A stretch of 64,000 nucleotides of DNA, from contig NZ_VMQU01000010.1 in assembly GCF_007714205.1 (NCBI RefSeq), forward strand, positions 1 through 64,000, written 5' to 3'. Position numbers and translations under genes: made by a program. This DNA comes from Mycobacterium helveticum (GTDB lineage Bacteria > Actinomycetota > Actinomycetes > Mycobacteriales > Mycobacteriaceae). Shown piece after piece: positions 19,477 to 26,664 of the stretch. Each line of letters begins with the position of its first letter. The first letter of the stretch is position 1. The notes below the pieces were generated by a model. The model was not told the origin of the DNA and did no database searches. It worked only from the letters and a program-made list of their open reading frames with translations.

Positions 19477-20948
19477 ATGGCGAAAAGCTCCGGCCATCGT
19501 TACTACGAAGAGGTTTTCGTCGGAGGTTGCTGGCGCAAGCCCGCTAATTCTTTTCGACTGGACGTCATTTCGCCGCACTCCGAAGAACGGATCGGGCACT
19601 GCCGGGCGGCCGGGCCCGAAGACGTCGCCGCGGCCGTCACCGCCGCCCGGCGCGCCTTCGACCACGGCCCGTGGCCACGCCTGGCCCCCGCCGAACGGAT
19701 GGCCGCGATCGACGCGCTCGCGGCGATCTACTCCGGGCACCTCGACGAGATGGCCGACCTCATCACCGAGGAGATGGGGTCTCCGCGCAGCTTCAGCAGG
19801 CTGGGCCAGGCGGCGGGCGCGGCGGCGATGATGGACCGGGCGCTGAGGGTGGCGCGCGATCATCCCTGGGCGGAACGCCGCCGGGGCGTGCTGGGCGAGG
19901 TGCACCTGAACAGGGCTCCGGTCGGGGTGGTCGGCGCGATCGTGCCGTGGAACGTGCCGCAGTTCCTGATCATGCCCAAGCTCATCCCGGCCCTGATCGC
20001 CGGCTGCGCGGTGGTCGTCAAGCCGGCACCCGAAACGCCCCTGGACGCCTTGTGGATGGCCGAGATGATCGAGCGGATCGGCCTTCCCGACGGCGTGGTG
20101 TCGATACTGCCCGGCGGACCGGATGCCGGGAGGCGCTGGTACGCCACCGCGGTGTGGACAAGGTCGCGTTCACCGGCTCCAGCGCGACCGGGCGCCGGAT
20201 CGCGGCCAGGTGTGGCGAGCAACTCAAGCGGGTGAGCCTGGAACTGGGCGGCAAGTCGGCGGCGATCGTTCTCGACGACGCCGACGTCGGCAAGACCGTG
20301 GCCGGGCTGAAGACCGCCGGGCTGATGAACAACGGGCAGGCCTGCGTCGCGCAGACCCGCATCCTCGTCAGCGAGCGCCGCCACGACGAGTTGGTCGACG
20401 CGCTGGCCGAGATGATGGCGGGACTGCACGTCGGGAATCCCGCGGACGAAACCACCGACATCGGACCCCTTGTCTCACAACGGCAACAGCATCGGGTGCG
20501 GGACTACATCCGGTCGGGGCGAGCGGAGGGCGCACGCATCGTCGTCGGCGGTGACGACGCTCCCGCCGAGCGGGGCTGGTATGTGCGGCCGACGCTGTTC
20601 ACCGACGCGACCAACGACATGCGCATCGCCCGGGAGGAGATCTTCGGCCCGGTGTTGACGGTGCTGCGCTACCGCGACGAGCCCGACGCGATCCGGATCG
20701 CGAACGACAGCGACTACGGGCTGGCCGGCTCGGTGTGGACGGCCGACACCGCGCACGGTCTCGAAGTCGCCGCCCGGGTGCGCACCGGCACCTACGGCAT
20801 CAACATGTACATGCTCGACACCGGGGCCCCGTTCGGCGGCTGCAAGCAGTCGGGCATCGGGCGCGAGTTCGGCCCCGAGGGCCTCGACGAGTACGTGGAG
20901 TTCCAGTCCGTGGTGTCGCGGGAAAAGTTGCCGCCGCTGACGCGTTGA
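19477..20948 (+). pseudogene. NAD(P)-dependent aldehyde dehydrogenase with a single frameshift
   Basis: Two overlapping frames together give one full-length (about 490-residue) aldehyde dehydrogenase. The first frame encodes the N-terminal half through PWNVPQFLIMPK and the KPAPETPL cofactor motif. The second frame continues with VDKVAFTGSSATG, the catalytic-Glu motif LELGGKS and the catalytic-Cys motif NNGQACVAQTR. The switch occurs at GGG 20128-20130, where restoring one G (giving DAGEALVRHRGVDKV) rejoins the frames. All catalytic elements are intact, so this may be a sequencing error in a functional gene. The enzyme would oxidise an aldehyde to an acid, fitting the catabolic context. Confidence 0.88.
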
Positions 20949-20951
20949 GCG

Positions 20952-21398
20952 TCAACGACGTTCGGGCATCTCCAGGGTGAGTTCGACGGGGCAGCACAGC
21001 GCGCCGTGCTGATTGGTCACCTCGACCCGGACGTCGACGAGGCGGCGCGGGGGGTCCACCGAGGTATCGCGTCGCTTGGCCACCGCGCGGCCCCTGCCGA
21101 TCATCGTGTCGCCGGCGAAGACCGGTCCGGCCAGCCGCATCGCGCGGCGCACCACGCGAGAGCCCGGGCCGGCCCAGTCGGTCGCCACGCGATCGGCGAA
21201 GCCGGCGAGGTGCATCGTGTTGACGTAGATCGTCGGGTTCCCCTGGCTGCGGGCGTAGTCGGGGTCGAAGTGGCCGGGAAAGTAGTCCCATGTCGCCCCC
21301 GCATTCTCGACCACCCGCTGGTAGCTGATGTGGTCGACGACCTCCGGCAACTCGACCGGAACGACGATGTCGTCCCAGTCCGGGTCACCCCCGGTCAC
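20952..21398 (-). CDS. MaoC-like hydratase, catalytic hotdog subunit
   Basis: 148 residues from the GTG at 21398, which overlaps the stop of the preceding gene by four bases; the frame upstream of it is a shadow of that gene. A single hotdog fold is present with a hydratase-2-like motif DYFPGHFDPDYARS holding the Asp and His expected at the active site. With the adjacent FAS1-like subunit it should form a heteromeric enoyl-CoA hydratase, comparable in architecture to the ChsH1/ChsH2 or HadAB pairs. It converges with the aldehyde dehydrogenase gene, three bases apart. Confidence 0.78.
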   Translation of the reverse strand: MTGGDPDWDDIVVPVELPEVVDHISYQRVVENAGATWDYFPGHFDPDYARSQGNPTIYVNTMHLAGFADRVATDWAGPGSRVVRRAMRLAGPVFAGDTMIGRGRAVAKRRDTSVDPPRRLVDVRVEVTNQHGALCCPVELTLEMPERR

Positions 21399-21922
21399 CG
21401 GGCGTCTCCGGGCGTGAACCTGAACAGGGTATTGCGGCAGGTGGCCACCACCGTCGCGTCCTGGCGGCGATAGGTCTCCAGCGTCTGCACGAAATGGCCG
21501 GCGCCGAGCCGGGTCCGCTTCTCCGGGGACACCGACATCAGTTCCTCGACGACGGTGAGGACATCGCCCTCGAGGATGGGCCGCAGGAACTCGCAGTCGT
21601 TGGCCGCGTTGATGAAAGTGCTGCCCGGCAACGGCACTCGCAGCGCAAGCGATGCCGGCCGGGCGTTCCCCTGCTCGGCGGGCTGCCACGGTGGCGGTAT
21701 CAGCCAGCCCATCAACAGCGCCGGCGGGGCCGGCACACCGCCCCACTGCCGGCGGGCGAACGCGGCGTCCCAGTACGAGCGGTTGCCGTCGTGCACCATG
21801 GCGGCGAACAACTGGATGCGCGCGCCGCTGACCGGTGTCGCCGCGGTCCGCGGTCCGCTCGTCGTGCCGACCATCCGCAGCGCATCCTCGTAGGTGCCGA
21901 AGGCCAGGTGGTGATCGCTCAC
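21395..21922 (-). CDS. FAS1-like dehydratase domain protein (MaoC partner)
   Basis: 175 residues, resembling the N-terminal MaoC dehydratase-like family: an N-terminal YEDALRMVG segment, a WGGVPAPPALLMGW stretch, and an FLRPILEGDVLTVVEEL hotdog core. This subunit usually lacks the catalytic dyad and completes the active site of a MaoC partner, here the following gene. The GTG start overlaps the upstream SnoaL stop by four bases, so three genes (SnoaL, this, MaoC) form a coupled operon. Confidence 0.72.
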   Translation of the reverse strand: MSDHHLAFGTYEDALRMVGTTSGPRTAATPVSGARIQLFAAMVHDGNRSYWDAAFARRQWGGVPAPPALLMGWLIPPPWQPAEQGNARPASLALRVPLPGSTFINAANDCEFLRPILEGDVLTVVEELMSVSPEKRTRLGAGHFVQTLETYRRQDATVVATCRNTLFRFTPGDAR

Positions 21923-22344
21923 ATGACGAGCGGATGGCGGCTCGGCACCACGTCCCAGGTGAGTTCGCGGGCGGCGAAGTACCAGGCGCCCCGTTCGTAG
22001 ATCAGCGCATCCCGGTAGCTCCCGGTCGCGCGCAGGGTGGTGTCGCCGTACATGGTGGCGAAAAGCACTGCGACACAGTGTTGGGTGGCGTCGACCCCGT
22101 CGACGTGGATCTCGTGGTCCAGCGTCACCAGGCGCTGCCCGTCACCGCCGTGGAAGGCCGGCCGGAGATCGGCGAACAACTCGCCGTCGCGGGTGTAGCT
22201 GGCGCCAGAGTGGCGGAAGGTCGCGATCCAGCGGTCGCGGTCGCCGCCGGTGAACGCCCGATTGTGCCGCGCGTTCAGGTTCAGGATGGCGGCCCGGCCC
22301 GTAGCGGCCGAGAGCAGCTGCTGTTCCTGGTAGCTCATGGTCAT
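21919..22344 (-). CDS. SnoaL-like / NTF2-fold protein
   Basis: 141 residues with the SnoaL/NTF2 cone fold pattern (FTGGDRDRWIATF, DHEIHVDG, ERGAWYFAAREL). Such proteins act as isomerases, hydratases or dehydratases on polycyclic or steroid-like substrates, or as subunits of ring hydroxylases. Start at 22344 is supported by GGAG seven bases upstream; a second ATG lies six bases inside. First gene of a minus-strand operon with the two MaoC-type genes; 64 bases separate it from the acyl-CoA synthetase gene. Confidence 0.7.
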   Translation of the reverse strand: MTMSYQEQQLLSAATGRAAILNLNARHNRAFTGGDRDRWIATFRHSGASYTRDGELFADLRPAFHGGDGQRLVTLDHEIHVDGVDATQHCVAVLFATMYGDTTLRATGSYRDALIYERGAWYFAARELTWDVVPSRHPLVM

Positions 22345-22408
22345 TTCCGGTCTCCAGCCTCCCTTGGGAATTACGGCCGCTTCGCTGCTGAGGCCACGGT
22401 AACGCACC

Positions 22409-23974
22409 TCAACGCCGGACGGTGTAACCGTGGGTCTCGCGATCCCACGCCCGCGCGGTCAGTCCGCGCGCGCGCAACACGTCTTTGCGGATCCGGCCGA
22501 TCGCGTTCTTCGGCAGTTCGGCTACCGTCTCGACGTATCGGGGCACGCAGAAGTAGGGCATCCGGGCCCCGCAGAAGTCGAGCAGGTCGGCGCAATCCAG
22601 TGTGGCGCCGGGGCGTAACGTCACGACCACCAGGACGTCGTCCTCGCCGAGTTCACTGGGCACCCCGACCGCCGCGGCTTCGGCCACCGCGGGATGGCGC
22701 ATGACGACGCCCTCCACCTCGACCGATGACACGTTCTCGCCGCGTCTGCGCAGCGCATCCTTGACGCGGTCCACATAGGTGAGGTTCTCGTCGGGTCCGA
22801 GCTTTCCGAGGTCGCCGGTGTGGAACCATTCCGGGTGCGGCTGCAGCCGCGAACCCTCACCCAGGTAGCCCTCGCTCATCACGTGCGGGCGCCTGGGCCG
22901 GCAGACGATCTCACCGACGGCCCCGGCCGGCAGCGGATTCCCGGAGGCGTCGACGATGCGCAGCTCGAAATCGGGGTTGGGCCGGCCCGACGTTCCCGGC
23001 ACCCCGGCTTGCGTCACCGCCTTGACCGTGATCGGAAACGCCTCGGTCATCCCGTACATCGTGACAACGCGGCAGCCGTAACGCTTTTCGATGCCGCGGT
23101 AGGATCGCGCGTCGATGGGCGCGGCCGAGATGAACCGCAGCGGCAGTCGCGCGTCACGCGGGTCCGCGGGCAGGTTCTGCAGCATGGACACCATCGCGCC
23201 GGCACCGGCGAGGCCGATGGCGCCGTGGGCGCGCACCTCGTCCCACACCCGGGCCGGGTGAAACGCGGCCGCCAGCACGGTCGTGGCGCCCACCAGCATG
23301 GGCACCAGCACGCTGGGCGCCGCGCTCAGGTGGAACAGCGGCATCGCCGTCCACACCACCTCGCCCGGCGCCAGTGCCCAGGCCGACGCCACGGTCGCGG
23401 CCACGCAGAACAGGTAATGCCAGGTCGTGGCAACCGCTTTCGACGGGCCGGTGGTGCCCGAGGTGTAGAACAAACAGCCGATGTCCGCGATCCCGGCCTC
23501 GCCGCCGACCGGCGAGCGGTCCACGCCCCGGTTCAGGGCTTCGCTCAGCGAATCACCCTGCAGCACAACGTCGATCCCGGTCTCCAACGCACCGGCGACC
23601 TCGTCGACGCGCGGGCGTCGCTCGGCGTCGGTGAGGATCACCCTGGCGCCCGACAACCGCAACGTGTGCAGCAGGAAGTCACCCTTGTTGGCGGCGTTCA
23701 CCGCGGCGCTGACCGCACCGATGCGCGCCGCGCCCAGCCAGAAGTACACCCATTCCGGGCAGGTGGCGGTGAACAGCGCCACGCAGTCACCTCGTGCGAC
23801 ACCGAGATCGGCCAGCATGGTCGCCGCGGCGCAAGACCGCTGCCGCATCTGGGCGAACGTCACCTCGGTGCCGGCGATGGTCATCATCACCCGGTCGGGA
23901 TACTGCTCGGCGCGCCGATCCAGCACGGCGGGCACGGTGAAACGCTCGACTCCGAAATCGGGGGGCCGGTGCAT
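22409..23974 (-). CDS. Acyl-CoA synthetase (AMP-forming, FadD/CaiC-like)
   Basis: 521 residues of the ANL superfamily. The P-loop motif YTSGTTGPSKA, the YGMTE motif, HTGDLG and the hinge motif DRVKDALRRRGENVSS are present. At the C-terminal catalytic-lysine position the sequence reads NAIGRIRK, i.e. Gly-Arg instead of the usual Gly-Lys; some related CoA ligases show this, but it is worth noting. It would activate a carboxylic acid to its CoA thioester. The ATG overlaps the Rieske oxygenase stop by one base, so the two are co-translated. The open frame that continues upstream is a shadow of the oxygenase gene. Confidence 0.85.
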   Translation of the reverse strand: MHRPPDFGVERFTVPAVLDRRAEQYPDRVMMTIAGTEVTFAQMRQRSCAAATMLADLGVARGDCVALFTATCPEWVYFWLGAARIGAVSAAVNAANKGDFLLHTLRLSGARVILTDAERRPRVDEVAGALETGIDVVLQGDSLSEALNRGVDRSPVGGEAGIADIGCLFYTSGTTGPSKAVATTWHYLFCVAATVASAWALAPGEVVWTAMPLFHLSAAPSVLVPMLVGATTVLAAAFHPARVWDEVRAHGAIGLAGAGAMVSMLQNLPADPRDARLPLRFISAAPIDARSYRGIEKRYGCRVVTMYGMTEAFPITVKAVTQAGVPGTSGRPNPDFELRIVDASGNPLPAGAVGEIVCRPRRPHVMSEGYLGEGSRLQPHPEWFHTGDLGKLGPDENLTYVDRVKDALRRRGENVSSVEVEGVVMRHPAVAEAAAVGVPSELGEDDVLVVVTLRPGATLDCADLLDFCGARMPYFCVPRYVETVAELPKNAIGRIRKDVLRARGLTARAWDRETHGYTVRR

Positions 23975-25089
23975 CAGGCCCGCGCGGCGGCGGGGTCGGG
24001 TTCTCCTTCGGCGGTGTAGCCGAAGTCGGCGGTGCAGGGTCGCGGGCCCGGGTAGAACCGGTGCGCCCAGCGACGCAACGCGGCGTAGTCGTGCGCCTCC
24101 TCGGGAGCCAGGTTCGGCTTCTCGAGGTACTTCATGTTCTCCCAGGTGAAGAAGTCCTGTTTGATGACCTCTTGCTGCAGCGCCAGGAAGCGGGCCGCCC
24201 GGCCCGTGGGCACGTCGCCGGTGTCGCCGGGCTCGCGCACCGACGCCTGGGTGTAGAAGTAGTCGGTGTAGTCCTCGTCGACCGGTGTCTGCCCGGTGAC
24301 CTGCACGGTGGCCACCAGTTCGCCGGGGAACCGGACCACTCCCAGGCCCAGCGAGTAGTTGTCGTAGATGATCTTGGCGTCGACGGGCCCGTTCGGGGTC
24401 AGCCAGGTCTGCGCGCGGCCGCCGCCGAAATGGGCGTTGACGGTGGCGTGCAGGTGGTATCCGGCCACCTCGAACGACGCGGTCGTGGCCGGATTGGCCG
24501 CCTTGTGCACGTACTGGACGTGGTAGGGGTCGGCGGCGTTTTCGATGATCATCTGCGGGTGCACCTTGACCCGGTTGAGCATCCGGGTGTGCGGGTGCAG
24601 CGGGTAGTACTCGCCGGTTTCCAGCTCGGGCAGCACCGGCGGCGTCCAGTACGGCGCCCGCCCGTGCCGTTCGTGCCAGGCCAGCACGAAGCCGTACCAC
24701 ACCATGCTCGGGTAGGTGCGGATGCGGACGTTGTTCTTGCAGCCGATCTTGCTGTAGGGAATGAGCGCGTTGCTGCCGTCACCGCGCCATTGCCAGCCGT
24801 GCCAGGGGCAGACGAGGTGCTCGCCCGCAACGGTGCCGCCGACGCCCAGGTTGGCGCCGAGGTGCTGGCAGTAGGCGTCCAGCACGTGCACCCGGCCCGA
24901 GGCGGTGCGGAACAGCACCAGCTCCTCGCCGAAGTAGTGCGCGCGCTTGACCTGGCCGGCGGCGAGATCGGAGGCGAAGGCGACGATGAACCAGCCCGTG
25001 GGAAACCGGTACGGCGAGAGCGCGATGCCGGCCTCGCCAAACGCACGTTCCGACGGGTCCGGGGCCGATTCTCCGATCGTATGCGTCAC
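23974..25089 (-). CDS. Rieske non-heme iron oxygenase (KshA-like)
   Basis: 371 residues. The Rieske 2Fe-2S site is C74-x-H76 ... C94-x2-H97 (CQHLGAN and CPWHGW). The mononuclear iron ligands His190 and His195 lie in ENAADPYHVQYVH. Domain order and length resemble 3-ketosteroid 9-alpha-hydroxylase oxygenase KshA, so hydroxylation of a sterol- or terpenoid-like ring is plausible, but the substrate is not known. The GTG at 25089 has GGAG five bases upstream and is chosen over a longer frame beginning at 25155 inside the A/T-rich promoter. It starts an operon with the acyl-CoA synthetase and is divergent from a P450 gene. Confidence 0.85.
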   Translation of the reverse strand: MTHTIGESAPDPSERAFGEAGIALSPYRFPTGWFIVAFASDLAAGQVKRAHYFGEELVLFRTASGRVHVLDAYCQHLGANLGVGGTVAGEHLVCPWHGWQWRGDGSNALIPYSKIGCKNNVRIRTYPSMVWYGFVLAWHERHGRAPYWTPPVLPELETGEYYPLHPHTRMLNRVKVHPQMIIENAADPYHVQYVHKAANPATTASFEVAGYHLHATVNAHFGGGRAQTWLTPNGPVDAKIIYDNYSLGLGVVRFPGELVATVQVTGQTPVDEDYTDYFYTQASVREPGDTGDVPTGRAARFLALQQEVIKQDFFTWENMKYLEKPNLAPEEAHDYAALRRWAHRFYPGPRPCTADFGYTAEGEPDPAAARA

Positions 25090-25140
25090 GAGCACTCCGC
25101 TCGTCTGGGGCCGGGACGGTTCGACGACCAGGTCTGTTTT

Positions 25141-25152
25141 TACTATTTTAAA
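25141..25152. promoter_or_regulatory. A/T-rich promoter element between Rieske oxygenase and P450 genes
   Basis: On the minus strand this reads TTTAAAATAGTA, sharing the TAAAATAG core with an element at 29071-29081 upstream of the GntR/CoA-transferase pair. It is a rare A/T island in GC-rich DNA and lies about 50 bases from each divergent start. Candidate operator or promoter; inference from motif recurrence. Confidence 0.4.
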
Positions 25153-25204
25153 CATTGAACGTCAACGAGCGGCCCGGAACATTCCGGCCGGAACGAGGTT
25201 TCCC

Positions 25205-26455
25205 ATGGCGGCTTTCGCAGTGGATCTCTCCGATTCCGCTTTGTGGCGCAACGGCTTTCCCGACGAGATCTTCACCGAACTGCGCCGCAGCCAACCGCTT
25301 TTCCGGCACGAGCCGACCCCGGGCGTCGCTCGTGTGTCCTCTGACACGGTCCGGCGGGTGTTCTGGGTGGCCACCAAACACCGGCACGCGGTGCGGTTGC
25401 ACCGCGACGTCGACTCGTTCACCGCCGCCGAGGGCCCGCTGATCCAGCCGGTCGGCTTGTTCGCGTCGTATCCGTCGATCATCAACATGGACCCGCCGGC
25501 GCTGAACAAGCGCCGCAAGCTCATCTCCAACGCCTTCAACCCGCGCGCGATCGCCGGGCTGGAGGACGGCATCCGGGCCCGGGCGGCCCGGATGATCGAC
25601 GGCCTGCTCGCCGGGGGCGGCGGCGACTGGATCGCCGACGTCGCCGACGCCCTGCCGATGACCGTGATCGGCGACATCATCGGCATCCCCGAGCAGGACC
25701 GCCCGAAGATCTTCGACTGCCTGGACCGCATCCTGAAAGCCCGCTCGCCGGAGGCACAACTGAGTCGGGACGAGGAAACCGACTTGTACGCAACGATCTT
25801 CGGCTACGCAACGGAGCTCACCGCGGAGAAGCGCCGCAACCCCGCCGACGACATCTGGAGCACACTGGCCTCCGCGGTGATCACCGGCGAGGACGGTGAG
25901 CACTTCAGGCTGCCGCCCAGCGAGCTGGAGTTCTTCTTCTTCGTGCTGGCGTTCGCCGGCAGCGACACCACCAAGAACGCGCTGGCCGACGGACTGCAGG
26001 CGTTCGTGGCGAATCCCGGACAGATCGAGCGCTATCGCGACGAGGAATCCGTGCGTTCCAGCGCCGTCGAGGAGGTGCTGCGCTGGGCCTCACCGGTGGC
26101 GTACTGGACCCGCACCACCAAGGTCGACGTCGAGATGGACGGGCAGCACATACCGCAGGGTGAGCGGGTGGTGTCGATGCTGCGATCGGCCAACCGCGAC
26201 GAGGAGGTCTTCCCCGACCCGTTCGCCTTCGACATCGGCCGCCGGCCCAACCCGCAGGTGGCCTTCGGCGGCGGCGGGCCGCATCACTGCCTGGGCGCCA
26301 TGCTGGCGCGCGCGGAACTTCGCGCGGTCTTAGACGAGCTGCTGTTGCGCTGCGACGACATCGCACTCGGGCCGGCCAAGGCGGCCCACCCGAACCTGAC
26401 CACCAACATGTCGATCTACGACGAGATGCCGATCTCGCTGACCGAGCGCCGGTAG
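25205..26455 (+). CDS. Cytochrome P450
   Basis: 416 residues. The I-helix oxygen-binding motif AFAGSDTTKN, the K-helix EEVLR and the heme-binding loop FGGGGPHHCLG (ligand Cys362) are all intact. It is a soluble bacterial class I P450 needing a ferredoxin, and a 3Fe-4S ferredoxin gene lies immediately downstream on the opposite strand. It is divergent from the KshA-like oxygenase gene, so both oxygenases are probably controlled together. The ATG at 25205 begins the conserved N-terminus; an upstream in-frame extension crosses the divergent promoter. The CYP family cannot be assigned from sequence reading alone. Confidence 0.92.
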   Translation: MAAFAVDLSDSALWRNGFPDEIFTELRRSQPLFRHEPTPGVARVSSDTVRRVFWVATKHRHAVRLHRDVDSFTAAEGPLIQPVGLFASYPSIINMDPPALNKRRKLISNAFNPRAIAGLEDGIRARAARMIDGLLAGGGGDWIADVADALPMTVIGDIIGIPEQDRPKIFDCLDRILKARSPEAQLSRDEETDLYATIFGYATELTAEKRRNPADDIWSTLASAVITGEDGEHFRLPPSELEFFFFVLAFAGSDTTKNALADGLQAFVANPGQIERYRDEESVRSSAVEEVLRWASPVAYWTRTTKVDVEMDGQHIPQGERVVSMLRSANRDEEVFPDPFAFDIGRRPNPQVAFGGGGPHHCLGAMLARAELRAVLDELLLRCDDIALGPAKAAHPNLTTNMSIYDEMPISLTERR

Positions 26456-26456
26456 C

Positions 26457-26648
26457 TCACTCGCACAGCCGCAGCGCCGCCTTGGGGCACTGGTCCACCG
26501 CGGCGCGCACGTCGATCTCCAGTCGCGGCGGCACCGGGCCGTCGGCGATCTGCACCACGTCGGCGTCGCCGAGTTCGAACACCTCCGGGGCGAGCGATTC
26601 GCAGAAGCCGTTGGCCTCACACAGGGTCTCGTCGACGGTCACGCGCAT
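26457..26648 (-). CDS. 3Fe-4S ferredoxin
   Basis: 63 residues with the pattern Cys10-x5-Cys16 ... Cys54-Pro, typical of mycobacterial 3Fe-4S ferredoxins that donate electrons to P450s. AAGGAGG lies six bases before the ATG. It converges with the P450 gene (one base between stops) and precedes the CoA-transferase gene on the same strand by 16 bases in genomic order. It is likely the electron carrier for one of the P450s here. Confidence 0.93.
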   Translation of the reverse strand: MRVTVDETLCEANGFCESLAPEVFELGDADVVQIADGPVPPRLEIDVRAAVDQCPKAALRLCE

Positions 26649-26664
26649 CGGATGCCTCCTTCCA

